In this document: in pieces, positions 15,250-23,029 of the stretch
How the letters are laid out: every line of letters begins with the position of its first letter
Position numbering within the stretch: the first letter of the stretch is position 1
Assembly (NCBI GenBank): GCA_965247775.1
Contig: OZ252031.1
Span: 1-64,000, forward strand
Length of the DNA stretch: 64,000 nt
Origin: G965247775 sp965247775
GTDB taxonomy: Bacteria; Chloroflexota; Dehalococcoidia; Bin125
Direction: 5' to 3'
The notes under the pieces: generated by a model
Seen by the model: only the letters and a program-made list of their open reading frames with translations
The model's database searches: none
What the model was told of the DNA's origin: nothing
Translations under genes and position numbers: made by a program

Positions 15250-15983
15250 GGGCCGGGCGCCCTGCGCCCGTCGTCGTCGTCGAAATCGTCGTCGCCGACA
15301 CCGGCGCCGGGCAGGCTGGGCAGCGTGGGCGACACGTCGTCGTCGCGGCGCTGGCCCAGGGGCAGCGCCGCGATTCGCTCGCCCAGCGCCGCAACCGCTT
15401 CGGCGCTGGGCGATTCCAGCACGACCACGACGACGCCGGAGTCGCGCAGGATCTGCAGCAACTCGCCGCTAGCATCGGAGGGGACGGGCAGGGCCAGCGG
15501 CGCCCCGATCAGGAGCGCCAGGCGCCGCAGCGCGATGAGGTCCAGAACCGAGAGGGCCCCCGAGACGGCGCCGGCCACCACCAGCGCCGGCCGCAGGGTA
15601 GCGATAGCGCGCAACTCGTCCTCGTCCAGGCTGCGGTCGGGGAGGCGCAGGACGTAGTCCAAGCGCTCGCGCATCAGCGCCTCGGCCTGTGCCTGCTCCG
15701 GGTCGTAGAGGACGAAGTCGGCCCCGCCGCGGTCCGCCGCTTCCGCGGCGGCGGCGGTGAGCGGGGTGATCTCGACTCCCACCAAGGTACCGGGGGAGCC
15801 CCCGGCCGCGCCGATCGCGCCGGCCTCCGGCACCACGACGATATCCGCGCCCTCCACGCCGCCACCTTGGGCGGCGATCAGCAGGCCGCGCGAGGCTGCG
15901 GTGCGGGCGTTGGATGCGCCGAAGCCGAGCTGGCGGCCGCCTCGACGGCGCGCCTGGCGGATCCGCTCGGTAAGCTTACTCAT
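15246..15983 (-). CDS. Conserved-looking protein of unknown function, possible alpha/beta barrel
   Basis: 245 residues starting MSKLTERIRQARRRGG. Not recognised. Alternating hydrophobic strands and helices (GADIVVVPEAG, LVGVEITPL, GADFVLYDP, LDYVLRLPD, RPALVVAGAV, RRLALLIGAPLAL, GVVVVVLES) suggest a TIM-barrel-like or enolase-like alpha/beta fold without an obvious catalytic motif. It ends in an acidic tail (GDDDFDDDDGR). There is no signal peptide. The start was chosen over an upstream in-frame GTG because it lies clear of the divergent doxX promoter region. It converges on and overlaps the copC-like gene by four bases. Confidence 0.6.
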   Translation of the reverse strand: MSKLTERIRQARRRGGRQLGFGASNARTAASRGLLIAAQGGGVEGADIVVVPEAGAIGAAGGSPGTLVGVEITPLTAAAAEAADRGGADFVLYDPEQAQAEALMRERLDYVLRLPDRSLDEDELRAIATLRPALVVAGAVSGALSVLDLIALRRLALLIGAPLALPVPSDASGELLQILRDSGVVVVVLESPSAEAVAALGERIAALPLGQRRDDDVSPTLPSLPGAGVGDDDFDDDDGRRAPGP

Positions 15984-16087
15984 CGCAACGTCATCTCTCG
16001 CTGGGAGGGCCGGGTGCGGCGCCCGCTCGATCGTATGGAGGGCCACGCGATAGCGTCAAACGAGAGCGCCCAGGGCAGGAGGACAGC

Positions 16088-16513
16088 ATGGACTGGCTGA
16101 CGGAGCCGTTCGGTGCGGGCGCCATCGACTGGGCGGCGCTGCCGCTCCGCATGGCGCTGGGGCTGATCTTCGTGGACGCCGGGCTGGGCAAGTGGCGGCG
16201 GGGCATCGGCGGCACCGGCGACTGGTTCGAGAGCCTGGGCTTCCCGCGACCGCACCTGCTGGCCCCCGGCGTCGCTAGCCTGGAACTCGCCGGGGGGCTG
16301 CTGCTGCTGATGGGTCTGGGCACGAGCTGGGTGGCGATCCCGCTGGCCGCAAACATGGTCGTCGCGACGGCCGTGTCGAAGTTCAAGCTCGGTTTGCCGT
16401 TCCAGGGCGGCGAAGTTCAGGGCTACGAACTGAACGTCCTGCTGGTGCTGGCCTGCGTGGCGCTGATCCTGCTGGGGGCGGGCCCGCTTTCGATCGACGG
16501 CGCCATCAACTAG
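16088..16513 (+). CDS. DoxX family membrane protein
   Basis: 141 residues, four predicted membrane helices. The DoxX signature is at the N-terminus: LPLRMALGLIFVDAGLGKW, a hydrophobic helix ending in a GK pair, then LAPGVASLELAGGLLLLMGL (helix 2), WVAIPLAANMVVATAV (helix 3) and NVLLVLACVALILLGAGPLS (helix 4). DoxX-like proteins are quinone-pool associated subunits (thiosulfate:quinone oxidoreductase) or general redox/stress membrane proteins. A strong AGGAGG ribosome-binding site precedes the ATG. It stands alone, divergent from the unknown protein upstream. Confidence 0.8.
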   Translation: MDWLTEPFGAGAIDWAALPLRMALGLIFVDAGLGKWRRGIGGTGDWFESLGFPRPHLLAPGVASLELAGGLLLLMGLGTSWVAIPLAANMVVATAVSKFKLGLPFQGGEVQGYELNVLLVLACVALILLGAGPLSIDGAIN

Positions 16514-16545
16514 CAGGACCATTGAGGACTCCGGAGTGAAGTGAT

Positions 16546-17682
16546 CTAGGCGCCGGAACCGTCCTTCTGGTAGACGCGGTAGCGCTTGTAGACGCGGGCG
16601 CCCGTCCGCGCCAGCCCTGTATTAAGGAGGTTGTTGTCCTCGAGCACCCAGCCGAGTTCGGCCCAGTCGTAGCCGCGGCGCTCGCCGCGCAGGTGGATCT
16701 GCGCGAAGAGCAGGAGCGCCAGACCGGCGAAGGCACGACGCCGGTAGGCCTGGCGGATCCCCAGCAGCACCACGCGTCCGGTCTGCGGCCCCCGCCAGAG
16801 GCGCCACTTCAGCTTGATGGCGCCGAAGGGGAACAGGCGGCCGTTGAGGTCGCGGGCAGCCTCGTTAAGGTTGGGGATGGCCACGACCATGGCGATCGGT
16901 TCATCGCGGATGGAGACAAGGGCGGTCAGCTGGGGGTCGGCGAAGCGCTTGAGGTCGTCGGCGAGCTGGTCGGTCTCATCGGGGCGGACCGGCACGAAGC
17001 CCCAGTTGTCCGCCCAGGCGTCGTTGAAGATGTCCACCGCGATGCCGACGTCGCGCCGCAGATGCTTGCGCTCGAACTCGCGGATGGAGATCCCGTCGAT
17101 GGAGGAGAGGGCCCGCTCGTGCACGGCCTGCATGCGCGGATCCGGCTCCCGCACGGGGTACTGCCAGGCGAGCAGATCCTTGATTTTCCCGTAGCCGCTG
17201 GCCTGCAGGAGGCCGTCGTAGTAGGGGCGGCCGTGCGGCATGGCGACCATGGGCGGCGTGTCGAAGCCCTCGACCAAGGTGCCCGTCTCCTGGTTGATCG
17301 TGAACGAGAGAGGGCCACGGATCCAATCCACGCCCTGGCCGGCGAGCCAGTCCTCCGCCGTCTCGATCAGGGCCCGGGCGCAGTCCGCGTCGTCGATGCA
17401 CTCGAAGAAGCCGAAGAAGCCGCCCCGCTCGTCGTAGCGCGCGTCGTGCTCGGGATTGGTGTGGGCCGAGATCCGTCCCACGACCTCCCCTCCGCTCTCC
17501 GCCACGAACAGCTGCGCCCGCCCGTAGCGCAGGAAAGGGTTGCGCTTGGGCGTGACCTGACCGGAGGCTTGCAGGCGCAGCGGCGGGATCCAGTGCGGAT
17601 CGTCGCGGTAGACGCGCCAGAGGGCGTCGATGAAGGGCCGCGCTTGCTTGCCCAGGCCCAGCGGCCGCACGCGTGGGGACAT
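16546..17682 (-). CDS. GNAT-like acyltransferase family protein
   Basis: 378 residues. The pattern FIDALWRVYRDDPHWIPPL at the N-terminus, RNPFLRYGRAQLFVAE (about residue 50) and FGFFECIDD, GPLSFTINQETG (about residue 123) belongs to a large uncharacterised N-acetyltransferase-like family common in proteobacteria and other phyla. A second GNAT-like region covers residues ~200-370. No enzyme activity is assigned to the family. The gene is on the same strand as, and 50 bases after, the SDR gene, and may be the last gene of that transcript. Confidence 0.65.
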   Translation of the reverse strand: MSPRVRPLGLGKQARPFIDALWRVYRDDPHWIPPLRLQASGQVTPKRNPFLRYGRAQLFVAESGGEVVGRISAHTNPEHDARYDERGGFFGFFECIDDADCARALIETAEDWLAGQGVDWIRGPLSFTINQETGTLVEGFDTPPMVAMPHGRPYYDGLLQASGYGKIKDLLAWQYPVREPDPRMQAVHERALSSIDGISIREFERKHLRRDVGIAVDIFNDAWADNWGFVPVRPDETDQLADDLKRFADPQLTALVSIRDEPIAMVVAIPNLNEAARDLNGRLFPFGAIKLKWRLWRGPQTGRVVLLGIRQAYRRRAFAGLALLLFAQIHLRGERRGYDWAELGWVLEDNNLLNTGLARTGARVYKRYRVYQKDGSGA

Positions 17683-17732
17683 GGTGCCTCGTTTCAGGGC
17701 GCGCGTCTCCCGGCCGCGTATCGGCGAGGCGC

Positions 17733-18509
17733 TCAGACGGGCCAGAGCCCGGCGTCACAGTTGATGTCGAAGCCGGTGATGTTGCGGGCGCGGTCGGAGG
17801 CCAGGAAGAGCGCCAGTTCGGAGATGTCCTGCGGCTGCACGATGCGCTTGAGCGGGGACAGCTTGCCGAAGTCGGCGACGAGTTCGTCGTAGTCGCGCTC
17901 CCACTGCTCGGCCAGGTGGACCAGCCGCTCCGTTTCGGTGGCGCCGGGACTGATCAGGTTGACGTTGATGTCGAACTCGCCCAGCTCCACCGCCAGGGTG
18001 CGGGTCATGCCGATCAGCCCCATTTTGCTGGTCGTGTAGGGGGTGCGGGTGGCCAGGGGGCGCTTGCCGGAAATGGAGCCGATGTTGAGGATCTTGCCGG
18101 CGCGGCGCGGCATCATCTGCTTGGCCGCCGCCCGGCTGCAGAGCCAGGGCCCGGTGAGGTTGATCCGCAGCGCTTCCTCGAAGCCCGCACGCGAGAGTTC
18201 CCAGATGTTGCCCACCTCGCCGGCGATGGCGGCGTTGTTGATCAGCACGTCCACGGGGCCGAAGCGGTCCGCCGCCGAGGCGAAGAGCGTCTCCACGTGC
18301 GCTTCGCTGCTGACGTCCCCCGCCACGACCAGCGCCTCGCCGCCGCTCGCGTCGATCTCGGCCGCCAGGGTGTCCAGCAATTCCTGCCGCCGGCCCGTGA
18401 CGACGACCTGGCCGCCGGCCGTGGCGAAGCGCGCCGCCATGTCCCGGCCGATGCCGGTGCCGGCGCCGGTGATGATCACGGTCTTGCCGTCGAATTCGCG
18501 TTCGGGCAC
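17733..18509 (-). CDS. Short-chain dehydrogenase/reductase
   Basis: 258 residues, classical SDR. The NAD(P)-binding TGxxxGIG is in IITGAGTGIGRDMAARF (about residue 12), NNA in VLINNAA (about residue 90), catalytic Ser in ILNIGSISGK (about residue 144) and the YxxxK pair in TPYTTSKMG (about residue 156). TGRRQ after strand 2 (about residue 40) lacks an acidic residue and has Arg-Arg, favouring NADPH. The oxidoreductase substrate is unknown. It follows the LLM gene by 29 bases on the same strand, so the two probably form an operon. Confidence 0.9.
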   Translation of the reverse strand: MPEREFDGKTVIITGAGTGIGRDMAARFATAGGQVVVTGRRQELLDTLAAEIDASGGEALVVAGDVSSEAHVETLFASAADRFGPVDVLINNAAIAGEVGNIWELSRAGFEEALRINLTGPWLCSRAAAKQMMPRRAGKILNIGSISGKRPLATRTPYTTSKMGLIGMTRTLAVELGEFDINVNLISPGATETERLVHLAEQWERDYDELVADFGKLSPLKRIVQPQDISELALFLASDRARNITGFDINCDAGLWPV

Positions 18510-18538
18510 GGGCGCTCCTTGGGCCGGCGCGCGGCCGC

Positions 18539-19660
18539 TTAGTCGCCGGCCGCGGCGACCGGCTCGGGGGTCGTGGGGACCAGGTCCGCGAGGTTGGGCA
18601 TGACCTCGTTGGCCAGGAGGCGCATGCAGTTGTCGAAGCGCTCCTGCTCGGGCTTCCAGTCGTAAGCGATCTGCAGGACGCCGCCGAAGCCACCCACGTC
18701 GTCATACAGCTTGCGCAGCTTCTCCGTCACGGTGTCGGGGCTGCCGACGATCCAGATGTTGTCGATGAGGTACTCGGTGGTGATGCCTTCATCCGGCATG
18801 TCGGGGTCCGCTTTGTAGAGTTCGAGCGCACCGAACGACCCCAGGATATTGCGCATGTAGCCCTCGAAGGCGCGGCGCATGGGGCCGTTGAGCACCTCGT
18901 CGCGCGCCTTCTCGTCGCTCTCCGCCACGTAGACCTCGCGCGCGATCCGCCAGTCGCGCCGGTCCGCCACGCGTCCGGCGGCCTGGGCCGCTCCGGAAAC
19001 TGTTTCCCAGTGGGCGATCAGATTGCGCTCCGGCAGGTAGTTGATGCTCATGGGGATCCAGCCGTTGGTCCCGGCCATCGTGAGCGTCTCGGAGCGTTCA
19101 TGCAGGCCGGCGACGGCGATCGGCGGATGCGGGTCCTGATAGGGCCGCATGTGGTGGTAGAGCGGGATCTCCGGCATGGGTGCGGGCATGCGGAAGTTGT
19201 AGTACTTGCCCTCGAAGTCGAAGGGGCCGTCTTCCTTCCAGATGCGGAGAATGGCCTCGATCGACTCCTTGCTGCGCTCACGGTGCTCGCCGTTGATGTA
19301 GTCGATGTCCCAGAGGGCGAAGTCCGTCGGGGCCCCGCCCGAGCCGATGCCGAAGTTGAGCCGGCCCCGGGAGAGGTGGTCCAGGTAGGCGATGCGCAGC
19401 GCGACCAGCCGCGGGTCGTGCATGGGCAGCAGGACAACGCCGGTGCCCAGGCGGATCCGCTCCGTCCGGGGCAGCACGTTGGCGATGAACAGATCGACGG
19501 CGGGATGGTTCTCCCAGGGGATCGTGTAATGCTCCCCCATCCAGCCTTCGCTGTAGCCCAGCTCGTCCGCCAGGACGAATTGCGCGATGTCCATCTCGTA
19601 GGACTCGGTGGTGTCGCGCTCGGGCGGATGGAGTGGCATGGAGAACAAGCCGTACTGCAT
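18539..19660 (-). CDS. LLM-class flavin/F420-dependent oxidoreductase
   Basis: 373 residues beginning MQYGLFSMPLHPPERD. The bacterial luciferase-like (LLM) barrel is clear: LADELGYSEGWMGEHYT (about residue 30), RLGTGVVLLPMHDPRLVA (about residue 72), RLNFGIGSGG (about residue 100) and the C-terminal WIVGSPDTVTEKLRKLYDDVGGF (split at GSPDTV). Enzymes of this class are FMNH2-dependent monooxygenases or F420-dependent oxidoreductases; sequence alone does not tell which. The start is supported by AGGAAAGGGA just upstream. Such genes are strongly expanded in SAR202 Chloroflexota, where they are proposed to oxidise recalcitrant organic matter. Confidence 0.88.
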   Translation of the reverse strand: MQYGLFSMPLHPPERDTTESYEMDIAQFVLADELGYSEGWMGEHYTIPWENHPAVDLFIANVLPRTERIRLGTGVVLLPMHDPRLVALRIAYLDHLSRGRLNFGIGSGGAPTDFALWDIDYINGEHRERSKESIEAILRIWKEDGPFDFEGKYYNFRMPAPMPEIPLYHHMRPYQDPHPPIAVAGLHERSETLTMAGTNGWIPMSINYLPERNLIAHWETVSGAAQAAGRVADRRDWRIAREVYVAESDEKARDEVLNGPMRRAFEGYMRNILGSFGALELYKADPDMPDEGITTEYLIDNIWIVGSPDTVTEKLRKLYDDVGGFGGVLQIAYDWKPEQERFDNCMRLLANEVMPNLADLVPTTPEPVAAAGD

Positions 19661-19810
19661 AATGCGTTCCCTTTCCTGGGCACGGCGCGCACGGCGGCTC
19701 GCCCAGCCTGCGGTCTTGGGAGTCTCGCAGAGCCGGCGGCGGCTCACAAGAGCCCGCGAGGTGTTGCGAATCCGGACCGTATGCTGTCCGAGCGCCGGAG
19801 GGGGAGCCGC

Positions 19811-20578
19811 GTGACCGGAACCGCCGCTTGGGATGCCGAGCAGTACGTGCAGGCGTTCAGCTTCGTGCCCGAGATGGCCCGCGATCTGGTCGACTGGCTC
19901 GACCCGCAACCCGGCGAGCGTATCCTGGACCTGGGCTGCGGGACAGGGGCGCTGACCGCGGCGATCGCCGCATCCGGCGCGCTGGTCGAGGGCGTCGATC
20001 GGGATCAGCGGATGCTCGCCGTCGCCCGCCGCGGGCACCCCGGGATTCCCTTCCGGCGGGCCGACGCGCAGGACTTCACGCTGGCCGAACCGGTGGACGC
20101 CGTCTTCTCCAACGCGGTGTTGCACTGGGTGCCGGATCAGGAGCGCGCCTTCGGGCGGGTGGCGGCCGCCCTGAAGCCGGGGGGGCGCTTCGTGGCGGAG
20201 ATGGGGGGGCGGCGCAACATCGACATCGTCAAGGGCGCGCTGCGGGCGGCGCTGGCGGCCGCGGGGGTGCCCCGGGAGCGCCAGCCCCAACTCTGGTACT
20301 TCCCGACGCCCGGGCAGCAGTGCACGCGCTTGGAGGAGCAGGGCCTGGAGGTGCGCCGCCTGGCCTACTTCGATCGGCCCACCCCCCTGGAGCCGGGCGA
20401 GCAGGGCCTGCGCGACTGGCTGCGAATGTTCGCGGGTCCCCTGCTGGAGCTGGTCCCGGCGGCGCGGCGCGAATGGGTGCTGACGGCGGTGGAGGAGGCC
20501 ACTCACGCCGACCTCTACCGCGAGGACCGCTGGGTGGTGGACTACGTGCGGCTGCGCTTCCTGGCCGTGCGCGTCTGA
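19811..20578 (+). CDS. SAM-dependent methyltransferase (class I, trans-aconitate-like)
   Basis: 255 residues. Motif I is ERILDLGCGTGALTAAIAA (about residue 35), the acidic strand-2 end is VEGVDRDQRML, then DAVFSNAVLHWV (about residue 98) and LKPGGRFVAEMGG (about residue 123). This set matches trans-aconitate 2-methyltransferase/Tam-type small-molecule methyltransferases; the acceptor is unknown. The GTG start was chosen because GGAGGGGGA lies six bases upstream. It is divergent from the LLM gene and may share a control region with it. Confidence 0.85.
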   Translation: MTGTAAWDAEQYVQAFSFVPEMARDLVDWLDPQPGERILDLGCGTGALTAAIAASGALVEGVDRDQRMLAVARRGHPGIPFRRADAQDFTLAEPVDAVFSNAVLHWVPDQERAFGRVAAALKPGGRFVAEMGGRRNIDIVKGALRAALAAAGVPRERQPQLWYFPTPGQQCTRLEEQGLEVRRLAYFDRPTPLEPGEQGLRDWLRMFAGPLLELVPAARREWVLTAVEEATHADLYREDRWVVDYVRLRFLAVRV

Positions 20579-20682
20579 CGCGTCGGCCGCGGCCCCTGCA
20601 ATCCGCGCGGAGGCCGGCCGCGTATCAGGGCCGGAAGGGGTGGTCCACGCCATCCGGTGGGGACCTTCGGAGGAGGGGGGAT

Positions 20683-20994
20683 ATGGCCGATGGCTACTAC
20701 GACCCGCAGGAACGCAAACGCTTCGCCGAGATGGGCGAGGACGCGCTCGAGTTCTGGGAGAAGTTCTACGACTGGTACAGCGCCGTTTTCGCCGAGGGCG
20801 TCCTCGGTCAGCGGGAGAAAGCGCTGATCGGGCTCGCAGTGGCACACGCCGTGCAGTGTCCCTGCTGCCCACGTCGCCGTGGGTCCGGCGAGGCCGTCGT
20901 GATGCCGCCTGGGGATCTCAGCTGTCGCGTCTCTGCCACCGACGACAACGGCGCCGCCGCGCGAGCCGGCTACCGCGCCGCGTTGACCTGGTAG
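20683..20994 (+). pseudogene. Truncated AhpD/carboxymuconolactone decarboxylase-like gene with foreign tail
   Basis: The first ~62 residues (YYDPQERKRFAEMGEDAL, then YSAVFAEGVLGQREKALIGLAVAHAVQCPCC) are the N-terminal half of a small AhpD-like protein of the group annotated as arsenosugar-biosynthesis-associated peroxidase-like. The family continues after the CPxC redox pair with a ~45-residue helical half. Here the sequence switches at CPCC to PRRRGSGEAVVMPPGD and unrelated residues, and neither other plus frame restores the family sequence. The 3' half has probably been lost by deletion or recombination. The remnant has a strong ribosome-binding site (GGAGGGGGG). The last 25 bases overlap the end of the convergent 2-hydroxyacid dehydrogenase gene. 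Confidence 0.65.
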
Positions 20995-21920
20995 TCGGGC
21001 GCGCCGCCGCTGAGCACGTTGATCACCTGCGTGGCCGCCTTGGTCTGCGACTCCCGGATGGCCGACTCGGAGTAGAAGGCGATGTGGGGGCTGACCAGCA
21101 GGTTGGGCAGGTCCGGCAAGGCCGACGCGTCCGGCGGCTCCTGCTCGAAGACATCCAGCCCCGCCGCGCCGATCCCCCCCCCGCGCAGCGCCGCCAGGAG
21201 GTCGTCGAAGACGACGAGCGGCCCGCGCGACGTGTTGACCAGGATGGCGTTGGCGCGCATCTGGGCCAGCGTCCCCGCGTTGATGATGCCCCGCGTCTCC
21301 TCCGTGAGCGGCGCGTGCAGTGAGACGATGTCGGACGTGGCCAGCAATTCCTCCAGAGAGATCCGGCGCACGCCCGGCGGGTCCTGGGGCAGGTACGGGT
21401 CGTAGACGACGATCGTGGCCCCCAGCTCGCCCAGCACGGCGCTCAGCCGCCGGCCGATGCGGCCGAAGCCGACCAGCCCCACCGTCTGCTCGGAGAGGCG
21501 GGTCATGGGCCCCAGCTCCCCCACGCCCCACTGGCCCTCGCGCGTGCGCCGGTCCGCCTCCGGCAGCTTGCGCGCCAGCGCCAGGATCATGGCCAGCGCG
21601 TGCGTCGCGACCTCGTCCACGCAGTAGTCCGGGACATTGGTGACGACGATGCCGCGCTCGCGCGCGAAGTCCAGATCGATGTTGTCCACGCCGATGCCGT
21701 AGCGGGCGATGATCTTGCAGCGCTCCAGCTGCCCCAGCGCATCCTTGTCGAAGGAGAAGTAGGTGTTGAGGAGGGCGTCGGCGTCACGAGCGCTCTCCAG
21801 CACCGCCGCCGCGTCGCCGCTGGCCACGCTCAGCTCCGCATCGATGCCGGCCAGGAGTGCGCGCTCCACGTCGACCGAGGGGAAAACCTGGTCCGAGACC
21901 ACCACCTTGTACTTGGGCAT
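20970..21920 (-). CDS. D-2-hydroxyacid dehydrogenase (NAD-dependent)
   Basis: 316 residues from MPKYKVVVSDQVFPS. The family order is complete: ARYGIGVDNIDLDFARERG (about residue 73), the Rossmann GxGxxG in VGLVGFGRIGRRL (about residue 148), the NAD-selecting Asp in VVYDPYLP, catalytic Arg in LVNTSRGPLV (about residue 232), Glu in DVFEQEPPD (about residue 261) and His in VSPHIAFYSESA (about residue 282). It oxidises or reduces a 2-hydroxy/2-keto acid. It lies 17 bases after the zinc alcohol dehydrogenase gene, a likely pair. Confidence 0.92.
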   Translation of the reverse strand: MPKYKVVVSDQVFPSVDVERALLAGIDAELSVASGDAAAVLESARDADALLNTYFSFDKDALGQLERCKIIARYGIGVDNIDLDFARERGIVVTNVPDYCVDEVATHALAMILALARKLPEADRRTREGQWGVGELGPMTRLSEQTVGLVGFGRIGRRLSAVLGELGATIVVYDPYLPQDPPGVRRISLEELLATSDIVSLHAPLTEETRGIINAGTLAQMRANAILVNTSRGPLVVFDDLLAALRGGGIGAAGLDVFEQEPPDASALPDLPNLLVSPHIAFYSESAIRESQTKAATQVINVLSGGAPDYQVNAAR

Positions 21921-21937
21921 AGCCACCTCCGCAGCCG

Positions 21938-22948
21938 TCAGGCCAGCTCGATCGCCACCTTGAGCACGCTGGAATCGTTGGAGCAGGCGTCGACCGCCGC
22001 GATGACCTCGTCGAAGGGGTAGGTCCGGGAGAGCAGGGGGCGCAGGTTCAGCTGCCCCGTCGCCGCCAGCCGGATCGTGCGTTCGTAGTCCCAGGCGCCC
22101 GCGGCGCGCGAGTTCACAATGGTCAGCTCCTTCAGGTACCACTGCAGGAACGGCGCCGCGATCTCCGTGGCAGTGACCAGCCCGAAGCCCAGGATGGTCC
22201 CGCCGGCCCCGGCCAGCTCGATCGACTGGCGCACGGTGTGGGCGTTGCCCGCCGCCTCAATGACGAGGTCTGCGCCACGCCCCTCGGTCAGCTCGTCGAC
22301 GAGCGCCTGCGCGTCGTCGGGGGCGGCGGTGGCCGTCGCGCCCATCTGCTCGCCCAGGTCCCGCTTCCACCGCGAGCGGGTCACGCCGATCACAGTCTTG
22401 ACCCCGCGCTGCTGAAGCAGCTGCAAATGGATGAGCCCCGACACCCCCAGCCCGATCACCACGGCCGTGTCCCCCGGGAAGGGCGCGAGCAGCGTCTGGG
22501 CGTGCACGCAGGTGCCGGTCACCTGGAGCAGCAGCGCCTCGTCGTCGGGGATGGCGTCGGGCAGCGAGTGCAGCTGGAGTTCGTCGACGGCGACGAACTC
22601 GGCGAAGCCGCCGTCCTCGTCGCGCCCCATGAGGCCGCCGTTGCGGCAGAGGTTGGGCTGCTTGGCGTGACAGCGATCGCAGTGCCCGCAGGAGGTGACC
22701 GGGTCCAGCAGCACCCGCTGGCCCTCCGGTACCAGCCCCCGCGCCCCGGCGCGCACCACGGTCCCAACGATCTCGTGGCCCAGGATCACCGGGCGCGAGA
22801 TCGGCATCAGCCCCGTCGCGACCTTGACGTCCGTCCCGCAGATACCCCCGCGGCGGACGGCCACGAGGGCGCGGCCGTCGTCGGCGGCGGGCTCGGGGAC
22901 GTCCTGTATCGAGAGCGTGGGTTCCGTACTGACGACGGCAGCGCGCAC
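21938..22948 (-). CDS. Zinc-dependent medium-chain alcohol/polyol dehydrogenase
   Basis: 336 residues. Catalytic zinc ligands are Cys in RGGICGTDVKV (about residue 37) and His-Glu in ILGHEIVGTV (about residue 58). The structural zinc site has four Cys in CGHCDRCHAKQPNLC (residues ~87-101). The nucleotide site is VVIGLGVSGLIHLQLL (about residue 165). It resembles threonine/sorbitol dehydrogenase-type MDRs; the substrate is unknown. Together with the adjacent hydroxyacid dehydrogenase it could oxidise an alcohol or polyol to a keto acid, which is inference from position only. Confidence 0.9.
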   Translation of the reverse strand: MRAAVVSTEPTLSIQDVPEPAADDGRALVAVRRGGICGTDVKVATGLMPISRPVILGHEIVGTVVRAGARGLVPEGQRVLLDPVTSCGHCDRCHAKQPNLCRNGGLMGRDEDGGFAEFVAVDELQLHSLPDAIPDDEALLLQVTGTCVHAQTLLAPFPGDTAVVIGLGVSGLIHLQLLQQRGVKTVIGVTRSRWKRDLGEQMGATATAAPDDAQALVDELTEGRGADLVIEAAGNAHTVRQSIELAGAGGTILGFGLVTATEIAAPFLQWYLKELTIVNSRAAGAWDYERTIRLAATGQLNLRPLLSRTYPFDEVIAAVDACSNDSSVLKVAIELA

Positions 22949-23029
22949 GCCGGTCCCTCCTCATGCTGCCCAGCCTCCGCCCAGCGACGGCGGCGGGCAC
23001 CCCAGGCTATCGGGCGGGGCCGTCGGACG

